From contig JABIFX010000230.1 in the NCBI GenBank assembly GCA_018650445.1, positions 1 through 56,638 of the forward strand: DNA of 56,638 nt, given 5' to 3'. The stretch is from Fidelibacterota bacterium (lineage in GTDB: Bacteria; Fidelibacterota; UBA8477; JABMPR01). This document shows, one piece after another, positions 1 through 10,130 of the stretch. Below the pieces are notes generated by a model. The model was not told the origin of the DNA and searched no databases. It saw only the letters and a program-made list of their open reading frames with translations. A program made the position numbers and the translations under genes. Numbering within the stretch: the stretch's first letter is position 1; each line of letters begins with the position of its first letter.

Positions 1-3
1 ACG

Positions 4-74
4 TTGCCGGGGGAGGATTCGAACCCCCAATGAAGGAACCAGAGACCTTAGTGATACCATTTCACCACCCGGCA
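4..74 (-). tRNA. tRNA-Gln (anticodon CTG)
   Basis: The minus strand folds as a full cloverleaf. The 7-bp acceptor stem pairs TGCCGGG (74-68) with CCCGGCA. The anticodon loop is CTCTGGT, giving anticodon CTG at 42-40, and the T arm is GGGGG-TTCGAAT-CCTCC. Position 31/39 is a T-T mismatch and the T stem has one G-U pair; both are tolerable. No CCA is encoded (the gene is followed by CGT). It is transcribed away from cutA and has its own promoter at 94-122. Confidence 0.93.
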
Positions 75-93
75 AAAAGCTTAAAGCGCGGCG

Positions 94-122
94 AATATAA
101 ACAGCGGCCTAAGTCATGGCAA
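94..122 (-). promoter_or_regulatory. sigma-70-type promoter of tRNA-Gln
   Basis: On the minus strand there is a -35 box TTGCCA (122-117), a 17-bp spacer and a -10 box TATATT (99-94). They are followed by CGC and then CGCGCTTTAAG (90-80), which ends 5 nt before the tRNA. The GC-rich discriminator is typical of stringently controlled stable RNA genes. The same 11-nt element follows the -10 box of the other two tRNA genes in this window. Confidence 0.7.
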
Positions 123-237
123 TATTATATTCCCATAAGAAATAGCATTGTTCTGTTCAAATCGTTTCTGAGCTGCAGTCCGGTTTATTGAGCAATCAAA
201 ACGTGCATATCTCATGCAAATAGATGGAGAAACATTT

Positions 238-570
238 ATGAGCCAATCATGTTGCATTGTTACGACAACAATAGACGACGCAAATATTGCCAGTACACTT
301 GCCAGGGGAGTTATTTCAAAACATCTGGCGGCTTGCGTTCAAATCATTCCCGACGTCACCAGCTATTATGAATGGCATGGTCAATTAGAAAAGGCTCAGG
401 AATTGATACTTCAATTTAAAACCACACAAAAACGTGCGGGTGTGTTGATGCAGTACATTAAAACGAATCATAGTTATGATATACCTGAAATAATTACTAC
501 CAGGATCGACAAGGTGGATCCAGAATACGAGAAATGGATAGAAATGGCTGTAATTCAAGATTTATCATAA
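238..570 (+). CDS. cutA: CutA1 divalent-cation tolerance protein
   Basis: This is a small trimeric ferredoxin-fold protein of the CutA1 family (110 aa from this start, the usual length). Family hallmarks are the N-terminal CIVTTT strand, LAACVQI, the aromatic SYYEWHG turn, QLILQFKT-like core strands and a C-terminal YDIPEII/YEKWI segment. The family is linked to divalent metal tolerance, but its molecular role is poorly settled. I chose ATG 238 because GGAGA lies about 7 nt upstream; an in-frame ATG at 214 has no comparable ribosome-binding site. It is one of the few plus-strand genes, convergent with leuS and divergent from tRNA-Gln, and is probably a single-gene unit. Confidence 0.9.
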   Translation: MSQSCCIVTTTIDDANIASTLARGVISKHLAACVQIIPDVTSYYEWHGQLEKAQELILQFKTTQKRAGVLMQYIKTNHSYDIPEIITTRIDKVDPEYEKWIEMAVIQDLS

Positions 571-611
571 TACCATGTTAATATATATTATGTCGAGTGA
601 TGATAATATGT

Positions 612-636
612 AAAAAGGGCATCTCTACCCTTCTTA
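612..636 (-). terminator. probable rho-independent terminator after leuS
   Basis: Between the convergent cutA and leuS stops, the minus strand reads AGAAGGG, an 8-nt loop and CCCTTTTT, a stem of about 7 bp including one G-U pair, with a short T run. The opposite strand has a C in the tail and a mismatch, so it fits leuS better than cutA. The hairpin is weak. Confidence 0.45.
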
Positions 637-656
637 CGTTAATCCTTAATATTCTT

Positions 657-3101
657 TTACTTTACGACGATATTTACAATTCTATTCGGTACCACAATTT
701 CCTTAATAATCGTCTTGCCTTCTGTATGTTGCTGCACTGATTTCTGATCGTGCGCCAGTTTAAGGATGCTATCTTTGTCAGAATCAACTTCCACCTCTAT
801 CTGGGCTCTAACCTTTCCGTTGACTTGGACAGCGAGCTTTACCAGGTCTTTTACCAGGAGTTTCTCATCATATTCTGGCCACTCGGTATAGGCTAATTCG
901 TTCTTCTCGCCCAATAGATGCCACATTTCTTCAGCAATATGAGGTGAAAAAGGATTTAAGAGCTTGAGAAATACTTCCAGTGCGACCCTTGGTACCTCAT
1001 CTAAAGCACGTAAATGGTTGGAAAAAACCATTAATTGTGATATTCCTGTATTGAAAGCCAAGCCTTCTAGGTCATTACCAACCTTTTTAATGCTGGCATG
1101 CATTAAGGTTAAGGTCTCGTTGGAAGGTTGTGCGTCGCTTAATTCAGTGATTTGCCCTTCATCATTTATAAAATGCCTCCACAGACGGTTTAAAAAGCGA
1201 TAAACACCTTCTATACCACTGGTATTCCAGGGTTTAGAGCGTTCTAAGGGACCCATAAACATTTCATACAATCGCATGGTATCTGCGCCATATTGCGCCA
1301 CAACCTCATCGGGGTTGATCACATTACCACGGGATTTGGACATCTTTTCACCATCCATCCCCAGAATCATACCCTGGTTTACCAATTTTTGGAATGGTTC
1401 ACGAGTTGAAACATACCCTAAATCGAATAATACCTTATGCCAGAACCTTGCGTACAACAAATGCAGCACAGCATGTTCAGCCCCACCAACATACAGATCT
1501 ACCGGCATCCAGTACTTCTCTTTCTCTAAATCCCAGGCTTGATCATGATTGTGTGGATCGATGAATCTTAAATAGTACCAGCAAGACCCTGCCCATTGAG
1601 GCATGGTGTTGGTTTCTCTCACATACACCTTTCCGGATGACGGGTCAACGACGTTTAACCACTCCTTAGCGTTGGCTAAGGGGCTTTCCCCTGTGCCTGA
1701 TGGTTTAATGCGCTCGAGAACTGGAAGTGTAAGTGGTAAGTCACTGTCTGACAGCGGTATAACATCGTTGTCACCATGTAGGATTGGGATAGGTTCTCCC
1801 CAATATCTCTGCCTCGAGAATAGCCAATCCCTCAGTTTATAGTTAACCGTAACATGACCTTTGCCTGTGGACTCCAACCAATCACCGGTTTTAGTTATCG
1901 CTTCTGAAGGTTTCAGGTCATTAATCGAGAAACTACCATCTGCTGTGGCAGAGTTGATCATAAATCCATCTTCTATCTGGGTAAACGCTTCTGTGCTGAT
2001 ATCTCCACCAGATACGACCTCTCGAATTGGCAGATCAAAGGTTTTAGCAAACTCGTAATCTCGTGTATCATGGGCTGGTACAGCCATGATGGCTCCAGTA
2101 CCATAACTCATTAATACATAATCACTAACCCAAATTGGAATTAGCTCATCATTAACGGGATTCACAGCATATGCACCCGTAAACACTCCCGATTTGTCCT
2201 TCGCGAGCTCGGTTCTATCCAGATCACTTTTATATCCGGCTTTAACTGCATATGCTTCCACCTCAGCCTGTTGCCCTGAGACGGTGATTTCTTTCACATA
2301 GGGATGTTCAGGCGCCATAACCATATATGTGGCACCAAACAGGGTATCTGGACGCGTAGTGAACACTTCCAGGGATAAGTCATGACCATCAACAGGAAAT
2401 GTGACCTCTGCCCCTTCACTCTTACCAATCCAATTGCGCTGCATGTCTTTGATGGACTCTGACCAATCCAGATCATCGAGATCTGATAGCAAACGCTCTG
2501 CATATTCAGTAATCTTTAACATCCATTGGCGCATGGGCTTTCTTATGACAGGATGGCCGCCTCGTTCAGATTTGCCATTAATAACTTCCTCGTTAGCGAG
2601 GACTGTTGCCAGTTCTGGGCACCAGTTAACAGCTACTTCTGCCTCGTAAGCCAACCCCTTTTTGTATAGCTGGAGAAATATCCATTGTGTCCACTTATAG
2701 TAAGCTTCATCGGTGGTGTTTACCTCACGGTCCCAATCATATGAAAAACCCAGGGATTGAATCTGACGCTTGAAGGTTGCAATATTCTCAGCTGTTTTTA
2801 TCGCTGGAGGTGTCCCTGTCTCAATGGCGTATTGTTCTGCTGGTAAACCAAATGCATCCCAGCCCATTGGGTGAAGCACGTTGAAACCTCGCATCCGTTT
2901 GTATCTGGCAAGGATATCTGTGGCTGTATATCCTTCAGGATGACCGACATGAAGACCAGCACCTGATGGATAAGGAAACATATCTAAAATATAATATTTG
3001 GGTTTTTCTGTGTGATGGTCAAGCGCCTTAAAGGTCTTATTCTCATCCCAATATTTCTGCCACTTCGCTTCAATCTGATCAAATGGATACCGTTCAGCCA
3101 T
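657..3101 (-). CDS. leuS: Leucyl-tRNA synthetase
   Basis: Class I aminoacyl-tRNA synthetase that charges tRNA-Leu in the cytoplasm. The 814 aa length is normal for the bacterial enzyme. The HIGH-type motif is GLHVGH at about residues 49-54 after the LeuRS-typical FPYPSGAG. The CP1 editing domain includes the threonine-rich [12 protein letters not shown] stretch. The zinc/catalytic inserts follow, and KMSKS is at about 585-589 in [12 protein letters not shown]. The C-terminal anticodon-binding domain ends with [11 protein letters not shown], the usual terminal fold. The start at 3101 agrees with the family N-terminus ([15 protein letters not shown]). It lies downstream of tRNA-Pro but is separated from it by a strong terminator, so it probably has its own promoter. 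Confidence 0.97.
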   Translation of the reverse strand: MAERYPFDQIEAKWQKYWDENKTFKALDHHTEKPKYYILDMFPYPSGAGLHVGHPEGYTATDILARYKRMRGFNVLHPMGWDAFGLPAEQYAIETGTPPAIKTAENIATFKRQIQSLGFSYDWDREVNTTDEAYYKWTQWIFLQLYKKGLAYEAEVAVNWCPELATVLANEEVINGKSERGGHPVIRKPMRQWMLKITEYAERLLSDLDDLDWSESIKDMQRNWIGKSEGAEVTFPVDGHDLSLEVFTTRPDTLFGATYMVMAPEHPYVKEITVSGQQAEVEAYAVKAGYKSDLDRTELAKDKSGVFTGAYAVNPVNDELIPIWVSDYVLMSYGTGAIMAVPAHDTRDYEFAKTFDLPIREVVSGGDISTEAFTQIEDGFMINSATADGSFSINDLKPSEAITKTGDWLESTGKGHVTVNYKLRDWLFSRQRYWGEPIPILHGDNDVIPLSDSDLPLTLPVLERIKPSGTGESPLANAKEWLNVVDPSSGKVYVRETNTMPQWAGSCWYYLRFIDPHNHDQAWDLEKEKYWMPVDLYVGGAEHAVLHLLYARFWHKVLFDLGYVSTREPFQKLVNQGMILGMDGEKMSKSRGNVINPDEVVAQYGADTMRLYEMFMGPLERSKPWNTSGIEGVYRFLNRLWRHFINDEGQITELSDAQPSNETLTLMHASIKKVGNDLEGLAFNTGISQLMVFSNHLRALDEVPRVALEVFLKLLNPFSPHIAEEMWHLLGEKNELAYTEWPEYDEKLLVKDLVKLAVQVNGKVRAQIEVEVDSDKDSILKLAHDQKSVQQHTEGKTIIKEIVVPNRIVNIVVK

Positions 3102-3116
3102 ACTCTACCTCTTTTA

Positions 3117-3143
3117 AATAAAAAACGCGGATTCAAATCCGCG
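3117..3143 (-). terminator. rho-independent terminator of tRNA-Pro
   Basis: The perfect inverted repeat CGCGGAT/ATCCGCG with loop TTGA is followed on the minus strand by TTTTTTATTT. It sits 18 nt beyond the 3' end of tRNA-Pro and just before the leuS start, so it insulates leuS from the tRNA transcript. Confidence 0.85.
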
Positions 3144-3160
3144 CTGTAAAAATTCTCCTG

Positions 3161-3234
<74 letters not shown>

Positions 3235-3254
3235 AAATGCCCTAAAAGCGCGAT

Positions 3255-3283
3255 AGTATATCATTCTCAAACCCTGTTAGCAA
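3255..3283 (-). promoter_or_regulatory. sigma-70-type promoter of tRNA-Pro
   Basis: On the minus strand there is a -35 box TTGCTA (3283-3278), a 17-bp spacer and a -10 box TATACT (3260-3255). They are followed by AT and the element CGCGCTTTTAG (3252-3242), 7 nt before the tRNA. Spacing and discriminator match the other two tRNA promoters here. Confidence 0.72.
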
Positions 3284-3315
3284 AAGGATAATTGTGGATT
3301 TCCAGTTGTGCAGGG

Positions 3316-3810
3316 TTATCCGAGCAGTTTCACTCCTGTCGTGGTTATAATCGTGACAATCGTAGCACTCATAATGAGTCCAGTGAAGATGGCCAGAAAA
3401 GATTTTCTGTATGACAAGCCAAATAGAAACGCTGCTGCTGCACCTGTCCAGGCACCCGTTACAGGCAATGGGATACCTACAAAGATAACCAAACCCAGAA
3501 ATTCCCAGGTTTCTATCATCTTCCCTTTTCGACGTGTTCTGGCAAATAACCAGTTAAAGAACCTCTCACCGAGGGACCAACGCATTAAGAAGTTAGATAT
3601 TGGGCCTAAAAGGAAGAGAATTGGAATGGAAATCAAAAAATTTCCAGCCACAGCCCACATATAGGCATCGTACCATGACATCTCACCAAAAGTTATGCCC
3701 CATGGCAAGGCCACTCTGAGTTCCCCTATGGGCGTCATAGCTAATAGAAAGGTGATCCAACGCGGATCCTGTATAAACTCTTGAAAGAATTGAAGAACTG
3801 ATTCTACCAC
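3316..3810 (-). CDS. Small multidrug export-type membrane protein (COG2426)
   Basis: A 164-aa integral membrane protein resembling the Sm_multidrug_ex/COG2426 family. The family feature is TPIGELRVALPWGI near residues 26-40, in the first membrane segment. Further hydrophobic segments follow at about 50-70, 103-130 (glycine/alanine rich, PLPVTGAWTGAAAAF) and 138-163. The family name is historical and the transported substrate is unproven. The start overlaps the end of the upstream glycosyltransferase by 7 nt, so the two are translationally coupled and may act together on a lipid-linked substrate. That last point is inference. Confidence 0.75.
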   Translation of the reverse strand: MVESVLQFFQEFIQDPRWITFLLAMTPIGELRVALPWGITFGEMSWYDAYMWAVAGNFLISIPILFLLGPISNFLMRWSLGERFFNWLFARTRRKGKMIETWEFLGLVIFVGIPLPVTGAWTGAAAAFLFGLSYRKSFLAIFTGLIMSATIVTIITTTGVKLLG

Positions 3811-4487
3811 TTAAAACTCCTGAAAATGGTTCTGATAAAACGTAATGTGTCCTTGAGAAGATGCATGTGACTCTCCTCCGACCCATATATAACCGGGATG
3901 GGCTGCCAGACTAAGAGGATTCTCAGCTTGGCTGCATTAAAAAACACGGCTGACTCGAACTGGAACCCGTCTTCAATAGAATCCCATAGTCGACTATCAC
4001 TCAATGGATAGCAGCGATAACCTACTTGACTGTCTCGCACTCTATGTGATGTTCTTAATGATAAGATTAAACTGGTGATATTGTTTGAGAGCTTACGGTG
4101 AAAAGGCATGCTCTTGGCAATCAAATTGCGCGTACCTACCACCAATGCACCAGGATGTTCACGCGCAGCCGTCAATATGTTGGAGATTTCATTCGGATCA
4201 TGTTGACCATCCGCATCCAGAGTAAGCGCATTATTGAAACCTGCTTCTTTTGCCAGATTCAGTCCGGTTTTCAAAGCAGCCCCCTTGCCCCTGTTCTCAG
4301 GATGCTTCAAATAGGCCACATCCACAAAATCATCAGACCCAGTCCCATCGATTGACCCATCGTCTATAACAATGATGGAATAGTCAACCATACTTTTTAT
4401 CTGCTGAACCAGCCGTAAAACAGAATCCCGGCCGTTATAGACCGGGATTACAATAACTGGATTCAATTTGGTCAAGCTTGATCTCAC
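3804..4487 (-). CDS. Family 2 glycosyltransferase (polyprenyl-phosphate type)
   Basis: A 227-aa GT-A fold transferase. It has VIVIPVYNG at the N-terminus, the nucleotide-binding VIDDGSIDGT, NRGKGAALKTGL, and the metal-binding DADGQHDP corresponding to the DXD region. This arrangement is closest to DPM1/polyprenyl-phosphate hexosyltransferases, which load sugars onto a lipid carrier. There is no C-terminal membrane pair, so it would be peripheral, or would work with the adjacent membrane protein. It overlaps clpC upstream by 4 nt and the exporter-like gene downstream by 7 nt. Donor sugar and acceptor cannot be read from the sequence. Confidence 0.82.
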   Translation of the reverse strand: MRSSLTKLNPVIVIPVYNGRDSVLRLVQQIKSMVDYSIIVIDDGSIDGTGSDDFVDVAYLKHPENRGKGAALKTGLNLAKEAGFNNALTLDADGQHDPNEISNILTAAREHPGALVVGTRNLIAKSMPFHRKLSNNITSLILSLRTSHRVRDSQVGYRCYPLSDSRLWDSIEDGFQFESAVFFNAAKLRILLVWQPIPVIYGSEESHMHLLKDTLRFIRTIFRSFKW

Positions 4488-6955
4488 TCGTGATTCAGTG
4501 AAGCCTCAGGCTTGGATGACTTTTTTCTGGTTGATTGAGTTACTTTAAAAGTGAGCACCTTGCTCTTGACTGAGACTGATACAGTAGAATCTTTTTTCAC
4601 TTCGCCCTTTAGGGTCATTTCCGCAATCTTATCTTCAATCAAGTTTTGGATAATCCGTCTCAAGGGACGAGCTCCATATTCTGCCTCAATCTCTTGATCA
4701 ACAATCAATGCCTTAGCCGCAGGACTTAGCTTAATCTTGACATTCTTTTCGTTGGCATAATTGCTTACATCCTCGAGAATTAAGTCAACGATATGGATTA
4801 AATCCTTACGTATCAATGAGTTAAAGACAAATGAGTCAGTTAAACGATTAATAAACTCAGGTTTGAAGGTCTCTTTCATCTCCTTGTTGATCTTGGAGCG
4901 TTGATCATCAAGTACGGCCTTATGATCTTTGCGATTAAAGCCGATTCCAGGCTGAGTAAGATTCTTTATACCAAGGTTTGAAGTCATAATCATGATACAA
5001 TTTTTAAAATCAACAGTATGACCCAAACTATCTGTCAATTGTCCCTCATCCATAATCTGTAATAGCATATTATAGACTTCTGGGTGTGCTTTCTCAATTT
5101 CATCAAAAAGTACTACGCTATAAGGGTTCCGACGCACAGCCTCTGTGAGAGTACCACCTTCTTCATATCCAACATAACCTGGAGGGGCACCAATCAGGCG
5201 ACTCACATTAAAACGCTCTGAATATTCAGACATATCCATTTTGATGAGGGCTTTCTCATTCTGATAGATATACTTTGCTAAAACTTTGGCTAACTCTGTC
5301 TTGCCAACGCCTGTGGGTCCAAGGAAGAGAAATGAACCAATAGGTCTACGGGGATCACGAAATCCACTGCGAGCACGGCGCAGCGCTTTGGCCATGGCCT
5401 TGATGACATGCTCCTGCCCTACCAGATGCTTGGTCATTTCAGCTTCAAGCTTCAGAAGCCGCTCAGCCTCGCTCTCAGCCACATCCTGGATAGGAATGCT
5501 GGTCATGAGAGACACAACAGCAGCAATATCCGCGATTTTTACAACTGGAGGATCTATTTTCATGGCCGTATTCCACTCTTCGTTGGCCTCTTCCAATTTT
5601 TTGGTCAGATTTCTTTCATCATCTCTCAAAGATGCAGCCAATTCAAATTCCTGGTTGCGAACGACATCTTCTTTTCTAATACGGAGATTATCCAGATCAT
5701 TCTCTAGCTGCACAATATTATCAGGGATATCGACATTGGCCAGATGCACTCTGGCACCTGCTTCATCCATGACATCAATAGCTTTGTCCGGATGAAACTT
5801 ATCTTGAATGTAGCGACTCGAGTAAGAAACGGATGATTCCAGGGCTTCATCACTATATTGAACATTATGGTGAGCCTCATAGCGGTCTTTCAAACCGTGT
5901 AATATTAGCAGGGTTTCTTTCCTTGAAGGTGGTTCTACCATGACTTTCTGGAAGCGACGCTCCAAGGCGCCGTCTTTTTCCACATATTTTCTAAATTCAT
6001 CAAGTGTGGTAGCACCAATGCACTGCAAGTCTCCCCTGGCGAGAGCTGGCTTGAACATATTACTGGCATCCATGGATCCACTGGCTGCACCGGCTCCCAC
6101 AATAGTATGGAGTTCATCTATGAAAAGAATGATATCATCGTTCTTTTCAAGTTCTGCGGTAACTGCCTTCATTCTTTCTTCAAATTGGCCACGATACTTG
6201 GTGCCAGCTATTAATGCAGCCAGATCAAGTGAGACCAATCGTTTGCTCAGCAAAATGCGTGGGACTTTCTTGCCGATAATTCTCAGGGCCAAGCCCTCAG
6301 CAATCGCAGTTTTACCCACACCAGGCTCACCAATGAGTACAGGGTTGTTCTTTTTTCTGCGAGAAAGAATTTGAGCAACTCTCTCTATCTCTTTGTCTCT
6401 TCCAATAACTGGATCCAGTTTTCCGCCCCTCGCCAGTGCAGTCATATCTCGACCGAAATGGTCCAATGCAGGTGTTTTGCTCTGTGGTTTTCCCTTTATC
6501 GGATCCGTTTCACGACCCCCTGCCTCAGGAGAAAACTCCATTTCATCACGGACGATTTCGTAATCTATACTGAATTGAGCCAGCATATCGGCTGCAATAC
6601 CTTCCTGTTCGCGGAGTATTGCCAGAAGTAAATGCTCAACATCTACTACATCAGCATTGAGATCCCGGGCTTCCTGATAAGTATTTTTCAGAATTCGTTC
6701 AGCTCGCTTTGTGAAAGGGAGCGTGCCCAGAATCATAGTTCCACCTGAAGTACGGATTTGCTCCTCAATGTGATTTTTAATCTCAGCTGGATCAATATTT
6801 AATGATTGTAGGATATCAATGACTCGATTGTCCGCTTGTCTAAATATTCCCAACAACAAATGTTCGGAACCGATGTATGCGTGTCCCAGTCTGATGGCTT
6901 CTTCTTTAGAGAGCTGGATCACAGCCTGGAGTTTTTTATGGAAATTTGCTTTCAA
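4484..6955 (-). CDS. clpC: ATP-dependent Clp protease ATP-binding subunit ClpC
   Basis: An 823-aa Hsp100 unfoldase. It has a double Clp N-domain (about 1-145), AAA-1 with Walker A GEPGVGKT near 208, and a middle domain with a UVR-like segment (about 421-455, RKEDVVRNQEFELAA). AAA-2 has Walker A GPTGVGKT near 545 and sensor/arginine-finger motifs, and a short Lys-rich C-terminal tail follows. The UVR motif and N-domain mark it as ClpC rather than ClpA or ClpB. It would feed substrates to ClpP, whose gene is not in this window. The last 4 nt overlap the glycosyltransferase gene. The 90-bp gap to lolD shows no clear hairpin. Confidence 0.95.
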   Translation of the reverse strand: MKANFHKKLQAVIQLSKEEAIRLGHAYIGSEHLLLGIFRQADNRVIDILQSLNIDPAEIKNHIEEQIRTSGGTMILGTLPFTKRAERILKNTYQEARDLNADVVDVEHLLLAILREQEGIAADMLAQFSIDYEIVRDEMEFSPEAGGRETDPIKGKPQSKTPALDHFGRDMTALARGGKLDPVIGRDKEIERVAQILSRRKKNNPVLIGEPGVGKTAIAEGLALRIIGKKVPRILLSKRLVSLDLAALIAGTKYRGQFEERMKAVTAELEKNDDIILFIDELHTIVGAGAASGSMDASNMFKPALARGDLQCIGATTLDEFRKYVEKDGALERRFQKVMVEPPSRKETLLILHGLKDRYEAHHNVQYSDEALESSVSYSSRYIQDKFHPDKAIDVMDEAGARVHLANVDIPDNIVQLENDLDNLRIRKEDVVRNQEFELAASLRDDERNLTKKLEEANEEWNTAMKIDPPVVKIADIAAVVSLMTSIPIQDVAESEAERLLKLEAEMTKHLVGQEHVIKAMAKALRRARSGFRDPRRPIGSFLFLGPTGVGKTELAKVLAKYIYQNEKALIKMDMSEYSERFNVSRLIGAPPGYVGYEEGGTLTEAVRRNPYSVVLFDEIEKAHPEVYNMLLQIMDEGQLTDSLGHTVDFKNCIMIMTSNLGIKNLTQPGIGFNRKDHKAVLDDQRSKINKEMKETFKPEFINRLTDSFVFNSLIRKDLIHIVDLILEDVSNYANEKNVKIKLSPAAKALIVDQEIEAEYGARPLRRIIQNLIEDKIAEMTLKGEVKKDSTVSVSVKSKVLTFKVTQSTRKKSSKPEASLNHE

Positions 6956-7045
6956 TTTATAACCTCAAATTAATTCATGTTTCAACAGGCGCCAATATAA
7001 GACGTGAACACCTTAGAATAAAACAATGTGTATGTTAGAATTCTT

Positions 7046-7702
7046 TTATGTCAGGGAGATGACTCTATCGCAAGCAGCAGAGAGTGATCTACTATGGGTG
7101 GCAATAAGAAAAGACTGCTCAAATTCAGATCTTACTGAATGGATTAAATCAATAAGGCGCTTTCCGTTGTCTGGATCAAGATTTCCAGTCGGCTCATCCG
7201 CCAGTACCAACTCAGGACGATTCATCAGTGCCCGGGCTACAGCCACACGCTGTCTTTCACCGCCAGACAGTTGTGAAGGCTTATGATGACGTCTTTCATA
7301 GACGCCAACCGCTTCCAGGAGGCTTTTCGCTCTTTCTGTGGCCATTTCTTTATCAAGATCAACAATCTTAGCTGGAATAAGTACGTTATCCAAGGCGGTG
7401 AACTCAGGTAATAGATAATGAAATTGAAAAATATAGCCCAGATTCTCAGCTCGGAAGGTACTCAAAGCCTCATCATTCATGTTAAAAGGAGATTTGCCAG
7501 AAATGATCAATTCACCAGAATCAGCCGTATCAAGAGTACCAATGATATTAAGCAGCGTGGTTTTTCCAATACCTGAGGGACCGTTGATTGCAACAATCTC
7601 CCCTCTTTCCATACTGAGATTGACATTCTTAAGCACGTCAAGACTTTCACCTACTGCAGTGTAACTCTTATTGATATCAATGACTTGAAGGATGGTATTC
7701 AT
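7046..7702 (-). CDS. lolD: Lipoprotein-releasing ABC transporter ATPase LolD
   Basis: A 218-aa ABC ATPase of the MacB/LolD clade. It has Walker A GPSGIGKT (about 41-48), Q-loop YIFQFHYLLPEF, signature LSGGERQR (about 142-149), Walker B LVLADEPTGNLD and the H-loop THSRS. The Q-loop and the PTGNLD sequence are LolD-like. Two LolC/E-type permeases lie directly upstream in the same direction (11 nt gap), which supports a role in releasing outer-membrane lipoproteins from the inner membrane. The start at 7702 gives the normal N-terminus. Confidence 0.92.
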   Translation of the reverse strand: MNTILQVIDINKSYTAVGESLDVLKNVNLSMERGEIVAINGPSGIGKTTLLNIIGTLDTADSGELIISGKSPFNMNDEALSTFRAENLGYIFQFHYLLPEFTALDNVLIPAKIVDLDKEMATERAKSLLEAVGVYERRHHKPSQLSGGERQRVAVARALMNRPELVLADEPTGNLDPDNGKRLIDLIHSVRSEFEQSFLIATHSRSLSAACDRVISLT

Positions 7703-7713
7703 ATCTTGGTTCT

Positions 7714-8913
7714 CTATCTTTTATAATTGATTGCATCAAGAGGCAACAGCTTGGCAGCTTTTTTTGATGGATATCGAATTGATAGCTGAACAATAGCAAA
7801 AGCCACAATCCCGACCAGAACAACTTCATTCCAATACAATTTCACAGGGAGAACTGGTATCAGATATATTTCATCTGGTAATGTGATCCATCCCCAATGG
7901 GTTTGGCTCAATACCAGCAAAGTGCCCAATACTACGCCCAGGACCACGCCAAGGAAGGCGACGATAAGTCCCTGAATATTAAATATTTTCTGAATATTTG
8001 AAGATTGAGCGCCCATGACACGCAGAATACCGATATCACTTGTCTTCTCCAGTACCATCATCATCAATGAGCTGACAATATTAAATACAGCAATCAAGAT
8101 GATCATATTGAGACCTATAAAGCTTCCCCACTTCTCCATGCGCATGGCATCAAACAGGGTTTTATGTTGATCATACCAGGTTTCAATCTCTATAGTCGGT
8201 AATTCCTGATTTAGTCGTGCTTTAACTTTCTTGGCATCGTTAAAATCCTCCAGTTGTAGATGTAGGACTTCTTTTCCAGCAGATTTAAACATCCTGCGGC
8301 CTTCTACATAATCAATGATGGCCAGATTCCGATCAAAATCAAAGATATCTGATCTAAAAATTCCTGTGATCACAAAATGTCTCTCAGGAATACGAAATAA
8401 ACCGGGGCGAACATCAAGGGGACTCTGAATCGCAACCGTATCTCCAGTCGTGAGAAAGAATTTATCAGCAATTCCAGCCCCGATAACGATACCCGGTAAT
8501 TCAAACTCATTGCGTTTAAGTCGGCCTGATATGTTGCGCTCCCCGGAAGGCTCAGTTAAGAAATATTCCCAATGCTGCTGATCAATCGCATGAATATTTA
8601 ATACCATTTTATCATCCAGTACCTCGAGAACTGCTTTGCGTTCGGTACTGGCGTATATTGCCTTAGCCTCAGGGACCAGAGTTTGTAACTGTTCAATATT
8701 TGCATTCGAAGAAATAACGACATGTGGAATAAAATTAGCAATACGCCGTGTCACCTCTCCTTCAAACCCATTTAAGATGGCCATAGTGATGATCAGAGCT
8801 ATCACACCGAGAGCAATTCCAATAATGGATATACCCCCTACCAGACTAATAAAGCGGTTGCTCGTTTTGGCAAAGAAGTAACGGCGAGCCATATACCAAT
8901 TTAGCTGGCTCAT
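7714..8913 (-). CDS. Lipoprotein-releasing permease LolC/LolE family (second copy)
   Basis: A 399-aa FtsX/MacB-fold permease. One membrane helix near residues 22-48 is followed by a periplasmic MacB-type domain (about 50-255) and three C-terminal helices (about 263-385). LolC/E features are WYMARRYF at the N-terminus, the SLVGGISIIGIALGVIALI helix and EKTSDIGILRVMGA before the second helix. Its start overlaps the stop of the preceding paralogue by 4 nt (ATGA) and lolD follows. The two paralogues would form the heterodimer that works with LolD. I cannot say which is C and which is E. Confidence 0.9.
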   Translation of the reverse strand: MSQLNWYMARRYFFAKTSNRFISLVGGISIIGIALGVIALIITMAILNGFEGEVTRRIANFIPHVVISSNANIEQLQTLVPEAKAIYASTERKAVLEVLDDKMVLNIHAIDQQHWEYFLTEPSGERNISGRLKRNEFELPGIVIGAGIADKFFLTTGDTVAIQSPLDVRPGLFRIPERHFVITGIFRSDIFDFDRNLAIIDYVEGRRMFKSAGKEVLHLQLEDFNDAKKVKARLNQELPTIEIETWYDQHKTLFDAMRMEKWGSFIGLNMIILIAVFNIVSSLMMMVLEKTSDIGILRVMGAQSSNIQKIFNIQGLIVAFLGVVLGVVLGTLLVLSQTHWGWITLPDEIYLIPVLPVKLYWNEVVLVGIVAFAIVQLSIRYPSKKAAKLLPLDAINYKR

Positions 8914-10112
8914 TCATCCCTCAAGGTATCAGCAGGTTGTAGATGACTGGCCTGCATGGCTGGTATGAGCGATGACAAGATTGCAAGCCCGATAGCCCCA
9001 GCCGAAATGCCAATCACATCCTCGACGCCTATCAAAATTGAGACCTTGTCCATGAAATAGACATCACTGGGAAGTGAAATGAGTCCAAAAGTTGTCTGAA
9101 GCCAAGCGAGAATAACAGAGAGGATGATGCCAGCTAAGGTTCCCAGAAGACCCATCATGAGACCTTCCAACGCAAAAATACGACGAATGCGTTTTCGGCT
9201 TGTACCCAGAGCTCGTAAGGTACCTATTTCGGTTCTTTTCTCCATGATAATCAATATGAGGGTGCTGGCGATATTGACAAGGGCTACAATGATTATCAAA
9301 CTAAAGATGATGAAAATGGGAAGCTGCTGTGTTTTCATCCAGTTGAATAGGGTTTGATGACGATCTTGCCATGAAATAGATAAATGAGAATAAGGTAGAA
9401 TTTGATCGATCTGGTTCATCACTTCATCTGTCAGGGAAATGTCAGTAAGGAAAACACCAAAATCATCTGTATCCGGACTATCGGGGAACAGCTCTTCCAT
9501 TGTCTGTGGTGAACAATAGAGATAACTCTTATCGTAATCTATCATCCCGGATTCATAGATGGCCTGGACCTGTGTGGCAGCAATTGCCGGTAAACCCATC
9601 TGATCGGTAAATGATCCAAGATCATAAGCCAGAATTTGATCTGTGAGTGCTACTTCAAGTTGGTCAGCCAATGCTGCACCAATAATCAACCCTGATTGAC
9701 TGCTCTCACCTGTGGTATAATTTGCACTTACGGAATAGAGCTGACTTAATGCTGATTCCGGCATGACTTCCAGCAGAGCACCTTCGGTGATGCTATTGGC
9801 TTTCAGCATAACTTCAGCTTTTTTGATCCTGAATATCTGTTCAACACCAGGTATCTCAGATATTTCTGAAATTTTTTCATCATCCAGATCAAAACCTGAA
9901 TCAAAAAGTTTTTCGATGCGAATATGAGTATCAAAACCGATGATTTTATCAGTGACAACAGATTCAAAACCGCGCATGACCCCAAGAGCCAGCACCAAAG
10001 TGGCCACCCCTAGAGCCATCCCTATCATTGTGGTACGAGAGATAAATGCTATGAAGGGAACCCGGTGTTTACCGAAAAGATATCTTGTTGCGAGATAGAC
10101 TGTGTATGACAC
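8910..10112 (-). CDS. Lipoprotein-releasing permease LolC/LolE family (first copy)
   Basis: A 400-aa paralogue of the downstream permease with the same layout. It has an N-terminal RYLFGKHRVPFIAFISR motif, a first helix rich in GVATLVLALGV, a periplasmic domain and three C-terminal helices preceded by EKRTEIGTLRALGTS. The pair fits the separate-gene LolC plus LolE arrangement rather than a single LolF-type protein. It lies 18 nt downstream of lysS, so it is probably co-transcribed with prfB and lysS. Confidence 0.9.
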   Translation of the reverse strand: MSYTVYLATRYLFGKHRVPFIAFISRTTMIGMALGVATLVLALGVMRGFESVVTDKIIGFDTHIRIEKLFDSGFDLDDEKISEISEIPGVEQIFRIKKAEVMLKANSITEGALLEVMPESALSQLYSVSANYTTGESSQSGLIIGAALADQLEVALTDQILAYDLGSFTDQMGLPAIAATQVQAIYESGMIDYDKSYLYCSPQTMEELFPDSPDTDDFGVFLTDISLTDEVMNQIDQILPYSHLSISWQDRHQTLFNWMKTQQLPIFIIFSLIIIVALVNIASTLILIIMEKRTEIGTLRALGTSRKRIRRIFALEGLMMGLLGTLAGIILSVILAWLQTTFGLISLPSDVYFMDKVSILIGVEDVIGISAGAIGLAILSSLIPAMQASHLQPADTLRDE

Positions 10113-10130
10113 TTGTCAGTTTTTTTTAAC

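Noticed and set aside
5286-5795. A 169-codon plus-strand ORF inside clpC
   Set aside because: It is antisense to the conserved second AAA domain; low-complexity Ser/Arg composition is typical of a shadow frame.
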